Source: Roseiarcus sp963813555
GTDB lineage: Bacteria; Pseudomonadota; Alphaproteobacteria; Rhizobiales; Beijerinckiaceae
Length of the DNA stretch: 64,000 bases
Direction: 5' to 3'
Assembly: GCA_963813555.1 (NCBI GenBank)
Contig: CAWEZX010000004.1
Span: 558,001 to 622,000, forward strand
Position 1 is the stretch's first letter; every line of letters starts with the position of its first letter. The position numbers and the translations under genes are program-made. The notes under the pieces were generated by a model that worked only from the letters and a program-made list of their open reading frames with translations, was not told the DNA's origin and searched no databases. Shown here one piece after another: positions 36,864-46,160 of this stretch.

Positions 36864-37518
36864 GTAAGTATCCCCCGGCAAAGCCGGGGGCTTTGGGATT
36901 TGAACCGCTCAAAGCGGTAGGAGGGTCGCTGACGCGGCCCTTGATGTTTGGAGCCGCCTAAAGGCGGCTTTTTCAGCGCCAGAGGTTCATTTGTTCGAGC
37001 CTCTGATCTTCCTTCTCTTGGTTGCGGATGCAAGCCCGGATGGCCTCCTCGTCACGGCCGACCGTATTGACGAAGAACCCCCGCGCCCAGAAGTGCTGCC
37101 CCACGAAGTTGCGCTTGCGCTCCCCATATACCCGGGCCAGGTGGATCGCGCTCTTGCCCTTGATGTACCCGACCACCTGCGACACTGCGTATTTCGGCGG
37201 AATCAACAACAGCATGTGCACGTGATCGGGCATCAGATGCCCTTCCTCGACCCTCGCTTCCTTCTGAAGCGCAAGCTTGCGCAAAACTTCGCCCAAGTGT
37301 CGTCGCAGCTCCAGATACAGCACCTTGCGCCGACATTTGGGAATGAACACCACATGATATTTGCAGGTCCATGTCGTGTGGCTTAGGCTCTCGTAGTCGT
37401 CCATCGGTGGAGTTCCTTTCGTGTGAGTGGCTGCTCACGTTGGAACTTCACCGGTGGACCGCCGGAAACGTCAAACCTCTACTGCCACCCCGGCAGAGCC
37501 GGGGGGTCTCCCGCTTAC
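36864..37518 (-). mobile_element. IS200/IS605-type element, copy 1
   Basis: A 655-bp element that begins GTAAGTATCCCCCGGC and ends CCCGCTTAC on the plus strand, with a hairpin near each end (CCCCCGGC-aaa-GCCGGGGG and CCCCGGC-aga-GCCGGGG). These are the sub-terminal structures that TnpA recognises in this family. The right flank is GCTAG, shared with copies 2, 4 and 5, so CTAGC on the transposase strand is probably the target. A GCCGCC-TAAA-GGCGGC-TTTTT hairpin near 36952-36977 would stop plus-strand read-through into tnpA. There is no target duplication, as expected. Confidence 0.88.
36973..37404 (-). CDS. tnpA: IS200-type TnpA, copy 1, catalytic Tyr replaced by Cys
   Basis: A 143-residue HUH single-strand transposase. 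The HUH motif is PDHVHMLLL, and the C-terminal helix reads AIRACIRNQEKED. In characterised IS200/IS608 TnpA this helix carries the nucleophilic Tyr (a YI-x-x-Q pattern). Here the codon at 37030-37032 gives Cys; copy 5 has Tyr. The protein is otherwise full length, so it may bind ends but should not cut DNA. Confidence 0.88.
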   Translation of the reverse strand: MDDYESLSHTTWTCKYHVVFIPKCRRKVLYLELRRHLGEVLRKLALQKEARVEEGHLMPDHVHMLLLIPPKYAVSQVVGYIKGKSAIHLARVYGERKRNFVGQHFWARGFFVNTVGRDEEAIRACIRNQEKEDQRLEQMNLWR

Positions 37519-37581
37519 GCTAGGCCGCGCTGTTGATTTTTGGTGGCTCTCTCCATAATTAATTCCCGGCAAGGAATGAAT

Positions 37582-38140
37582 ATGACCGCCACACAACTGA
37601 CCCCAAACGAAGTCGCGGCCTTGGCCCAAACCTCCAAGACGGTCGTCGAGAAAGCGCTTGAGCAAAAAGTGTTTGCGGCGGGACGCGGATACCGCTCGCT
37701 GCCGAATCCGCGGCTGCTCCCGCTCTATGCGGTTGCCCTTGCCGCGGCAGTTAAATCTCTTGGCCGACGGCTAACCGTCGACGACAAGAAGCTCGTTGCC
37801 AGCAAGCTGGCCAAATTGTCGCCGTCGGCCTTAAAAACGGCTGAAATCGAGGTTGCCCCTGGAGTGGTCCTGCGAGTGGGCTTTTTGGCCCTCGAGGCTG
37901 TTGAGCGCGCGGAACGTTATGCCGCAGACCGGGATGCGTTCATTGAGAGCGCGGAAGGCGTTCAGGGCGTCGCCCGGTCATCAGGGGAACCAGGCTGACC
38001 GTCAGCGCCATCCACGGAAGGCTGTCATCAGGGGACACGATCGAGACCCTGATGGAAGACTACCCGGACATTCCGCGTAGAGCCTTCGAGGCGGCGTTCC
38101 TATATGCCGAAACTCATCCTCAAGTGGGCCGACCGGTCGC
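37582..38140 (+). pseudogene. DUF433 (VapB45-like antitoxin) protein, broken
   Basis: The N-terminal HTH-like part (LTPNEVAALAQTSKTVVEKA) and linker read cleanly from ATG 37582 (AAGGA upstream). At about 37972 a one-base shift is needed to reach the DUF433 core (RPVIRGTRLTVSAIHGRLSS, METLM-like then EDYPDIPRRAFEAAFLYAET). Near 38135 the gene runs into an IS5 remnant. DUF433 proteins are thought to be antitoxins of PIN-type toxins; no toxin gene follows, as it has presumably been deleted. Confidence 0.65.
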
Positions 38141-38702
38141 GACCGATGCGGCGCACGGTCAGAGCATCGATGAAGCCGTCGGCGTCATAGCCCTTGTCGG
38201 CGATGAGGGCCTGCGGTTCGACTTCGGCCAGCAGCGCGACGGCCTGGGCGATGGCGTGGACTTGTCCGCCGGTCAGGCAGATCGCCAGCGGATTGCCGAG
38301 CGCATCAACGATCGCGTGGATCTTGGTCGTCAATCCGCCCCGCGATCGCCCGATCGCTTCTTCGCCGCCGTTTTTTTGGGCGCGCCCGCGCTATGCTGAT
38401 GCGCGCGCACGATCGTGGCGTCGATCATCGCGTATTCGTTGTCCGGCTGGTCCGCCAAGGCTTTGAAGAGATTCTCCCAAACCCCTTTCTTCGCCCACCG
38501 CGAAAACCGGGTATGGACGTTCTTCCATCCTCCGAACCGGTCGGGAAGATCACGCCACGGCGCACCGCAGCGAAACTTCCAGATCACCGCCTCGACAAAA
38601 AGCCGATTGCCCAGTTCGCTGTTGCGTCCGACACTGCCCGAGCGACCGGGGAGCAGCCCTCAATCCGCGCGAACTGATCATCGCGCAAAGCATACCGCCG
38701 CA
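38130..38702 (-). pseudogene. IS5-family (IS427-like) transposase remnant
   Basis: From ATG 38702 the frame MRRYALRDDQFARIEG shifts after 16 codons, then gives NRLFVEAVIWKFRCGAPWRD and the second segment MTTKIHAIVDALGNPLAICL with ADKGYDADGFIDAL. The last third, with the DDE Glu, is absent because the element is joined to the DUF433 gene near 38135. Inactive. Confidence 0.7.
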
Positions 38703-38794
38703 TCGAAAGCCTCCAAAATCGAAGCCTCCCCATGAATCACGCTTTCAATGATTCGCGAATCCCTTGGCCATCCCTATTTGAGGACACGCCCTAG

Positions 38795-40209
38795 CACTAC
38801 TTTGGCAGATTCATTCGAGCGCTCTACGGAGGGTTCGCTTGCAGTGGGGGCATCGATAGGGCGGCGCGCGGGCGAGGCTTGCGATCACGGCTCGCCGGAT
38901 TGCTGGCAACGTCGGCTGCGGCGGCCCCCGTAGGATTCTTTTTCCCCCGCTCGCTTCGGCGAGGCGGCGGGTTTGCAGATAGGCGTAAGCGATCATCGTC
39001 ATCAACCCATGACGATGGAGGCCATGCCAGGAGCGGCCTTCGAAGTGGTCGAGGCCCAGTTCTTCCTTGAGCTGCTGATGGGCCTGTTCGCAGACCCATC
39101 GCGCCTTGATCGCGGCGGCGAGCGTCTTGATGTTGGCGTCAGCGGGCAGATTCGAAAGGTAGTATTTGCGCTCGCCAGAGGCGCGTCGCTCGCCAACCAG
39201 CCACGCCTCTTCGCCGGGCATGTGCTGCGCGCCCTTGTCGTGGATGCGCTGCTCCGGACCATCGGCGATCCGTACGCGAACGGCGGCGAAGGAAGCCGCC
39301 AAGGGTCCTTTGGTTCCCTTGCGCCAACTGACGAGCCGCCACTTCGCCCTGGCGAGCACGTCTTCCGCCGGCGCCGAGAGCTGATCGGGGATAGGACGCT
39401 TGCGCGGGCGCCCGCGTCCGGCGATCGGAAATGTGAGCTTGACGTCGCTTGGATAGACCTTCTGCTGTTTCGGGATCCCGACCGCCCACTTCAGGCCCCG
39501 CGCATCCAGCCCCTGACGGAACGGCGCGGACAGACCATATCCTGCGTCAGCCAGAACCATCGCGAAGCGCACGCCCGCGGCCCGGACGCGGTCGATCTCG
39601 GCGAGCGCGATCTCCGGCTTCGTGCGCGCGACGCGACGGTCCTCGGGCACGCGGGTCTTCGTCATCCGCTCGGCGTCGCCGGTCCAGCTTTCCGGCAGGA
39701 ACAGGCGCAGGCCGATCATCACCGGAACCTCGTCCCGCGCCAGCGTCAGCGACACCAGCGTCTGGCAATTGGCGGTCTTGCCGAGCGCCGAGGCGTATTG
39801 CGGCGCCACGCCGACCGACTTCGATCCTTTCTTCGGCAACGCGGTGTCGTCGACGACCAGCATCGCATTGGCTCCGCCAATCAGCTTGTCCGCCTGGACA
39901 GCGAGTTCCTCCTCCAGCGGAGCCTCGCCCCAGACCGCGCTCGAAATGAAGTGATGCAACTGGTCGTAGTCGCCCGGCGCCAGACGCGCCGCCATCGGCT
40001 CGACGCTCTTTCGGTCCCCTGGCCCGATTAGGCCTTCCACATAAAGCGGGAACATCCGTCTGCGCGCCTTATGCCCAAGCCGGGCAACAAACGGCGCAAG
40101 CCATCGCTCCAGATCTCCATTCCAGCCCGCCACGCCGTCGCCTCCGCAAAATCGCGAAGCCGACGATCGGGCGAAATTCCTTACAAACTCTCAATCTGCC
40201 AAAGTAGTG
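38795..40209 (-). mobile_element. IS701-family element, complete
   Basis: A 1415-bp element with perfect 17-bp terminal inverted repeats (CACTACTTTGGCAGATT) flanked by a 4-bp CTAG duplication at 38791-38794 and 40210-40213. Four-base duplications are typical of IS701. Intact ends, duplication and transposase point to recent, possibly active insertion into the older IS5 debris. Confidence 0.9.
38811..40133 (-). CDS. IS701-family transposase
   Basis: A 440-residue DDE transposase (DDE_5 type). It carries AMLVVDDTALPKKGSKSVGV with the first Asp, FAMVLADAGYGLSAPFRQGL with the second, and WVCEQAHQQLKEELGLDHFE with the Glu, the classic Y/W-2-E arrangement. The frame is intact and spans nearly the whole element. 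Confidence 0.9.
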   Translation of the reverse strand: MAGWNGDLERWLAPFVARLGHKARRRMFPLYVEGLIGPGDRKSVEPMAARLAPGDYDQLHHFISSAVWGEAPLEEELAVQADKLIGGANAMLVVDDTALPKKGSKSVGVAPQYASALGKTANCQTLVSLTLARDEVPVMIGLRLFLPESWTGDAERMTKTRVPEDRRVARTKPEIALAEIDRVRAAGVRFAMVLADAGYGLSAPFRQGLDARGLKWAVGIPKQQKVYPSDVKLTFPIAGRGRPRKRPIPDQLSAPAEDVLARAKWRLVSWRKGTKGPLAASFAAVRVRIADGPEQRIHDKGAQHMPGEEAWLVGERRASGERKYYLSNLPADANIKTLAAAIKARWVCEQAHQQLKEELGLDHFEGRSWHGLHRHGLMTMIAYAYLQTRRLAEASGGKRILRGPPQPTLPAIRRAVIASLARAPPYRCPHCKRTLRRALE

Positions 40210-40326
40210 CTAGTCCAAGCGGCCCTCACCAGATTGGGAGATCGTCGGCTCACCCTGGACGAGCAATCTGAGGTCATGCGCGTCACCCGGACGAGCCATC
40301 GCGTCCGCTGGCCCGACTAATGGAGG

Positions 40327-40749
40327 TCGACACGAACTGAAGCAACCCGTCACGTCACGGCAACTCGAAGACGCGGGATCGTCATCACCGAGTTGTCGAC
40401 TGAAGCGCGCGAAGAGCGGCGCCCGGGTCGATTTTCGGTTCACGACATTGCGCCTTAAGAGAGGAGACCTTTCGAATCACGACCCTTACCCTTTCGGTGT
40501 TCGCGCCAGACCATTCCTCGACATTTCAGCCTTTCGGAACTCGCTCGACGGAGGCTCAGCGTCCTGAAGTGCGGCGCGGGCTTTTCGGTCACGCTCATTT
40601 CTCGCCGGTAAGCGGATCAAGGATGGCGGCATAGGGAACGGCTTGGTAACGGGCGCGCGGCTAGAGAATTGACTATGCGCTGGTAGCAGGGCGCGGGTTT
40701 ACCGGTCGCAGCTGGTTGACCCGCGGCCAAAGGTTCGATGGCTCGGCGT
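40327..40749. repeat. 423-bp direct repeat, copy B
   Basis: Second copy of the block at 35238-35660. Its right side continues into the region upstream of the nitrile hydratase genes, so this copy is probably the original context and the left one the duplicate, or the pair arose by duplication of a larger segment. No gene or known element was recognised in it. Confidence 0.85.
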
Positions 40750-40876
40750 CGTCGTACGAGCGTTTGACTCGGAAATACTTTCCAAGTTAAATATGGGCGT
40801 CGCCGTCGTCACAAGGTGAAGAGGACACCACTCGTCTGTGATGACAGGCCGCCTTAACCTCAATCGCGGAGCCGGC

Positions 40877-41476
40877 ATGACGAACCCCCATATCGCAAAT
40901 GCGGAATCGGATCAAGCGATCCGCGTCCGCGCGCTCGAATTAATCCTCGCTGAGAAGGGGCTGATCGACCCGAAGGCGCTCGACGCGCTCGTAGAGACCT
41001 ACGAATCGAAGATTGGGCCGCGCAACGGCGCCAAAGTCGTGGCGCGGGCCTGGGTCGACCCGGCCTATAGGCAGCGTCTTCTGACCGACGCCACCGCCGC
41101 GATCAAAGAGTTCGGCTTCTCCGGGCTGCAAGGCGAGGACATGGTCGTCATCGAGAACACGCCCGAGGTACACAATCTCGTCGTCTGCACCCTGTGCTCA
41201 TGCTACCCGTGGCCGACGCTGGGATTGCCGCCGGTCTGGTACAAGTCGGCGCCATACCGGGCGCGCGCCGTCAGCGACCCGCGCGGCGTACTGAAAGAGT
41301 TCGGTACCGAGCTGCCAGATACCGTCGAGGTGCGCACCTGGGACACGACCGCCGAGCTGCGCTACCTGGTGCTTCCCGAGCGACCGCCGGGCACCGAGGA
41401 CATGACCGAAGAGCAATTGGCCGAGCTGGTGACGCGCGATGCGATGATCGGCGTCGCCAAGGCGAAGGCGCCCTGA
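40877..41476 (+). CDS. nthA: Nitrile hydratase alpha subunit, cobalt type
   Basis: Hydrates nitriles to amides. The 199-residue protein has the metal claw VCTLCSCYPW with Cys at 104, 107 and 109; Thr before Leu (CTLC rather than CSLC) marks the cobalt form. The middle Cys and last Cys are oxidised to sulfinic and sulfenic acids in mature enzymes. Further family signatures are GAKVVARAWVDPAYRQRLL and PPVWYKSAPYRARAVSDPRG. ATG 40877 is chosen because GGAG lies upstream. It heads a rightward operon with the split beta gene, accessory protein and CobW GTPase. Confidence 0.93.
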   Translation: MTNPHIANAESDQAIRVRALELILAEKGLIDPKALDALVETYESKIGPRNGAKVVARAWVDPAYRQRLLTDATAAIKEFGFSGLQGEDMVVIENTPEVHNLVVCTLCSCYPWPTLGLPPVWYKSAPYRARAVSDPRGVLKEFGTELPDTVEVRTWDTTAELRYLVLPERPPGTEDMTEEQLAELVTRDAMIGVAKAKAP

Positions 41477-41495
41477 CGATAAGGAGCGGCGATCC

Positions 41496-41808
41496 ATGAA
41501 CGGAATCCATGACCTCGGCGGCATGCACGGTCTCGGGCCGGTCATCGCCGAACAGAACGAACCGGTGTTTCACGAGGAATGGGAGGGCCGGGCGTTTGGG
41601 TTGTTTGCCGCGACCTTCGTCTTCGCCGGCTATACGGTTGACGAATTTCGCCACGCAATCGAGAAGATCGAGCCGGCGCACTACCTCGAAGTCGTCCTAC
41701 TACGAGCACTGGATGTTCGCGTTCGAGGAGGCGCTGTCGAAGCGGGGCTTCGTCACGCGCGCGGAACTCGATGCCCGCATCGCGCAACTCAAGAGCGGAG
41801 GCCACTGA
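41496..41808 (+). pseudogene. nthB: Nitrile hydratase beta subunit, N-terminal half (one-base frameshift)
   Basis: Starts MNGIHDLGGMHGLGPVIAEQ, the hallmark of the beta subunit, with AAGGAG upstream. After AHYLE an extra G near 41693 shifts the frame. Removing it gives SSYYEHWMFAFEEALSKRGF and LDARIAQLKSGGH, then a TGA at 41806-41808. In ordinary nitrile hydratases the beta subunit continues into the C-terminal half in one chain. Here the second half has its own ATG overlapping this stop. The frameshift may be a sequence error; if real, the enzyme is dead. Confidence 0.75.
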
Positions 41809-42155
41809 TGCTGCTCACTCCGGACATCGTTCCGGTCGTGGTCGCGACCGGCGCTTCGGCGCGTATCGCCGAACACGTAGCGGCGCGCTTCCGCGTCGGC
41901 GACCGGATTCGCGTTCGCAATCACAACCCGACGAGCCACACCCGGCTGCCAGGCTACCTGCGCAGCAAGGACGGCACGATCGAGAAAGACTACGGCGTCT
42001 TCGCATTCCCCGATACGCATGCGCACGGCCTGGGCGAGAAGCCGCAGCACTGCTACAGCGTGCGCTTTACCGCGCGCGAGCTGTGGGGGCCGACGGCGCC
42101 GGACCGCGATACGCTCCGCGTCGATGTGTTCGACGACTACATGGACCTCGCCTGA
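41808..42155 (+). CDS. nthB: Nitrile hydratase beta subunit, C-terminal half
   Basis: A 115-residue frame from ATG 41808, which overlaps the preceding TGA (TGATG). It holds the SH3-like barrel of the beta subunit: RFRVGDRIRVRNHNPTSHTR, LPGYLRSKDGTIEKDYGVF, and the signature AHGLGEKPQHCYSVRFTARE. A separate C-terminal chain occurs in thiocyanate hydrolase and toyocamycin nitrile hydratase. Here the coupled start suggests a genuine split, but decay of a fused gene is possible. Confidence 0.8.
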   Translation: MLLTPDIVPVVVATGASARIAEHVAARFRVGDRIRVRNHNPTSHTRLPGYLRSKDGTIEKDYGVFAFPDTHAHGLGEKPQHCYSVRFTARELWGPTAPDRDTLRVDVFDDYMDLA

Positions 42156-42169
42156 GAACGCCCCGGCCT

Positions 42170-42510
42170 ATGGATCAGGAGCCTGCCTCGCCGCTGCTCG
42201 CGAAGGCGCTATCCGTCTGCGTCGACGCGGACATGAAGTTCGCCGAACCCTGGGAGGCCCGGGCGTTCGCGATCATTGTCAAGCTAGCGCAGGCCGGGTA
42301 TTTCAGCTGGTCCGAATGGGTCGAATGCTTCTCGCAGGAGGTCGCGGCGGCGACGACGGTTGAAGCGGCCGGCGGTCAACCGAAGACATATTACGAGCAG
42401 TGGCTCAGCGCGGCCGAGACGCTGGTGACCGACAAGGGTGTAGCGTCGCGCGAGCAACTGATCGCCCGGCGCTTCGCCATCGGATCCGTCGGCGCGACGC
42501 ATGTGCTGAA

Positions 42511-42514
<4 letters not shown>
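42170..42514 (+). CDS. Nitrile hydratase accessory/activator protein (P14K-like)
   Basis: A 114-residue protein resembling the N-terminal half of the beta subunit (FAEPWEARAFAIIVKLAQAG, YYEQWLSAAETLVTDKGVAS). Such proteins bind the alpha subunit and deliver cobalt and allow cysteine oxidation by subunit swapping. Placement directly after the beta gene and overlap with the CobW gene (ATGA) agree. ATG 42170 lies 14 bases after the beta stop. Confidence 0.8.
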
Positions 42515-43520
<1,006 letters not shown>

Positions 43521-43521
<1 letters not shown>

Positions 43522-44340
43522 GGTCTGTTGAGGACCGGGGATTCCCATTTCGAGCATGGCGTGCTTCAAGCTTGGGATGGCCGATTCGTGATGACCGACG
43601 CCCAGTGGGCGAAGATGGAACTGCATTGCTTGGGCAAGCCGAGCGATCCGGGACGAAGCGGCGCCAATAATCGGTTGTTCGTCGAAGCCGTGCCCTGGAT
43701 TGCGCGCCGGCAGTCCTTGACGCGATCTTCCCGAGGTTTTCGGCAAGTGGAACACGGTCTTCAAACGCTATCGCGACTGGGTGAAAGCCGGCGTTTTCAG
43801 GCGGCTTTTTGAGGCGGCGTCGGATGATCCGGACATGGAGTTCGCCATGGTCGACGCGACCATCGTCAAGGCCTATCGTCACGGACAGGGGGCAAAAGGG
43901 GCGCTTCGAGCCAGGCCATCGGCCGGTCCAAGGGCAGCATAACCACAAAGATCCTCGCGCTCACTGACGCGCTCGGCAATCTGGTTCGCTTCAAACTCCT
44001 GCCCGGCCATCGCTTCGACACCGTTGGCGTCGCCCCCTTGATCGACGGCGTTGAGTTCGGCGGATTGATCGCCGACAAAGCCTTCGACAGCGACGCAATC
44101 ATCGCCGAACTGAACGAACGCGGCGCCAAGATCGTCATCTCTCAGCATCCGCGCCGCTCGCAACCCTCGGACATCGACCGCGAGATTTACAAATGGTGAC
44201 ACCTGATCGAAAACTTTTTCGGTAAGATCAAAGAGTTCAAACGCACCGCGCTCCGCGCCGACAAAACCGACCAGAGCTTCGAGGCCATCATCCATCTCGC
44301 AGCCGCCATAACTAACTCACGATGAATCTCAACAGGCTCT
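43521..44340 (+). mobile_element. IS5-family (IS427-like) element, degenerate
   Basis: An 820-bp element with inverted ends around GGTCTGTTGAGG (left) and CTCAACAGGCTC (right). It is inserted directly after the CobW stop. The transposase inside is broken, so the copy is inactive by itself. Confidence 0.7.
43591..44325 (+). pseudogene. IS5-family transposase, deletion and nonsense
   Basis: Starts MTDAQWAKMELHCLGKPSDP and NNRLFVEAVPWIARR, then loses a short segment and frame near 43725. It resumes with GKWNTVFKRYRDWVKAGVF, AMVDATIVKAYRHGQG and GLIADKAFDSDAII. A TGA replaces the expected Arg codon in KW-R-HLIENFF near 44197. At least three lesions. Confidence 0.75.
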
Positions 44341-44350
44341 GGGCGCCCCA

Positions 44351-44788
44351 TCACTCCTTGATGAAGTTCTCCAGCAGGCGCATGAGCTGGCTCATCTTTC
44401 GCGGTCCGAGCGTTTCCTCGATGCTGTCGTGGTGCGCGTCGACTCGCTCCTTCAACCGCGCGACGACCTCGAGCCCCAGGTCGCTGATGAAAACGAGCAC
44501 CTTGCGGTTGTCGAGCGGGTCGGCGGCGCGCTGCACAACACCGCGACTCACCAGCTTGTCGATGGTCTTCGTCAGCGCCGGCGCGTTGAGCAGTACCCGC
44601 TCGGCCAGTTCGCCCATCGAGCGGCCCTGCTCGTCGGACAACACGTGCAGGATGCGCCAATGTTCCTCGGTGAACTCGTCGTCGCCAATCGATTGGCTCA
44701 GCCCGATGCGCATGCGCCGGTGGGCCGACGCCAGAAGGTACGCCAGGTACTGAGAGATGTCAGTCTTCATCGAGCCTACTAAATGCAT
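44351..44788 (-). CDS. MarR-family regulator of nitrile/amide genes
   Basis: A 145-residue MarR protein: WRILHVLSDEQGRSMGELAE and LTKTIDKLVSRGVVQRAADP with the wing DNRKVLVFISDLG, then a C-terminal dimer helix. The start may be ATG 44788 or 44770. It is divergent from the AmiC-like gene. MarR-type and AmiC-type proteins are paired as regulators in Rhodococcus cobalt nitrile hydratase clusters (NhhD/NhhC type), which supports the same role here. Confidence 0.82.
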   Translation of the reverse strand: MHLVGSMKTDISQYLAYLLASAHRRMRIGLSQSIGDDEFTEEHWRILHVLSDEQGRSMGELAERVLLNAPALTKTIDKLVSRGVVQRAADPLDNRKVLVFISDLGLEVVARLKERVDAHHDSIEETLGPRKMSQLMRLLENFIKE

Positions 44789-44882
44789 TATGATGCGGTG
44801 CCGCGCTGCATTCTATGCTTGAATCGTTGCCGTGGAAAGTATCGTGGCGGGTCAGTGACGTTCGGCGGCAAGTCCCGCGGAT

Positions 44883-46061
44883 GTGATGACAGGAGCGCCC
44901 ATGCGTCCGTATCCAGTCTTAGCGGCGCCGCGGCGGCGCCTTCCAAGCGAGTCGCCGTCGCATCGCATGCTGCGGTCGGGCCGTCGCTTCGACGCCGCCC
45001 CTCGTCACGCCGGCTTCGGGCGCGACTTTCGCGTCGCATTGTGCTCGCCGATGCGTGGGGCGGCGGGCATCTGGGGTCCTTCGTGCCTCGCGTCGGCGCG
45101 GTTGGCGCAATCCGAGTTGAACAGCTCGTCAGGTATCGCCGGCCGGCCGTGTGAACTGTGGCTCGTCGACGCATCGGACGAGTCGCCGCTTGTCGAAGAC
45201 ACGCTAATCGACCTTGTCGACGGGGGCGAGATCGATGCGGTCGTCGCCATGTGCATCAGCTCAGTGCGGCAGCGTATCGTCGGCGCGGTCGGCGGCTGCA
45301 TCCCATTCGTATACACGTGCCTTTACGAAGGCGGCGATTCAGCGCCGGGGCTGTACGCGATCGGCGAGACGTCGGCACGCCAGCTTCGCCCGTCGATCGC
45401 ATGGCTGGGTGGGCGCAAGCAAGCGCGGCGCTGGATGCTCGTGGGTAACGACTATGTCTGGCCGCGCGTCTCGCACCGCATTGCCCGGCAGACCATCGCC
45501 GAGTCGGGCGGCGAAGTGGTCGCCGAAGCTTGCCTGCCGTTCGGTGTGGCCGACTATTCCGAGGTGATCGACCGCATCCGCAGGACGAGCGTCGATGCGG
45601 TGCTAATCTCGATGGTCGGCCAAGACGCCGTCGAGTTCAACCGCGCATTCGGGCGGGCCGGGCTCCCGAGCAAGGCGCTGCGGCTGTCCTGCGCGATCGA
45701 GGAGAACCAGCTCCTCGCGATCGGCGCGGAGAACACGGAGAACTTGTACGTCGCGCTCGGCTACTTCGCGACGCTCGAAACCGACGCGAACCTTTCGTTC
45801 AAGGAGCGCTATCACAGTTGCTTCGGCGATCGGGCGCCAACGCTCAACTCGATTGGCCAGTCGCTGTACGAAGGCATGCACTTCCTCGCAGCCTTGCTCG
45901 ACGACGCCGGCCGAGCCGCGGGCCGCTTAGGAAGCGCGCGGTCGCCGCTCGCGTACCCGAGCGCGCGCAGCGCGGTCTACGTTGGCGCGGGGGCGAACGA
46001 AGCGCCAATCTACATTGCGCGAGCCGAGGGCCACTCTTTTCGAGTGTTGACCCGCTTCTGA
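44883..46061 (+). CDS. AmiC-like amide-sensing protein
   Basis: A periplasmic-binding-protein fold without an obvious signal peptide: FRVALCSPMRGAAGIWGPSC, CIPFVYTCLYEGGDSAPGLY, WMLVGNDYVWPRVSHRIARQ, VDAVLISMVGQDAVEFNRAF. The pattern matches AmiC/NhhC, cytoplasmic amide sensors that relieve repression or antitermination. The first 45 codons are poorly conserved and the true start may lie further in, near 45018. It stands between the divergent MarR gene and the amidase. Confidence 0.8.
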   Translation: MMTGAPMRPYPVLAAPRRRLPSESPSHRMLRSGRRFDAAPRHAGFGRDFRVALCSPMRGAAGIWGPSCLASARLAQSELNSSSGIAGRPCELWLVDASDESPLVEDTLIDLVDGGEIDAVVAMCISSVRQRIVGAVGGCIPFVYTCLYEGGDSAPGLYAIGETSARQLRPSIAWLGGRKQARRWMLVGNDYVWPRVSHRIARQTIAESGGEVVAEACLPFGVADYSEVIDRIRRTSVDAVLISMVGQDAVEFNRAFGRAGLPSKALRLSCAIEENQLLAIGAENTENLYVALGYFATLETDANLSFKERYHSCFGDRAPTLNSIGQSLYEGMHFLAALLDDAGRAAGRLGSARSPLAYPSARSAVYVGAGANEAPIYIARAEGHSFRVLTRF

Positions 46062-46160
46062 GGATTCCCGCGAAGGTTGTTTCCAGGGAAAGCAAATGCT
46101 TGATTTGGAAAATAACTCGTTCCATAGTGGGGTCCGGATCAATCCGCGTCTGGAGCCCCT

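Noticed and set aside
38795..40209. IS701 insertion as the cause of the DUF433 break
   Set aside because: IS701 has its own clean CTAG duplication within the debris to the right of the IS5 fragment; the DUF433 gene is already joined to the IS5 remnant near 38135.
41496..42155. Thiocyanate hydrolase instead of nitrile hydratase, because beta is split
   Set aside because: The alpha-type gene comes first, the P14K-like, CobW, amidase, AmiC-like and MarR partners are those of nitrile hydratase, and thiocyanate hydrolase operons, as I recall them, place the alpha-like gamma gene last.
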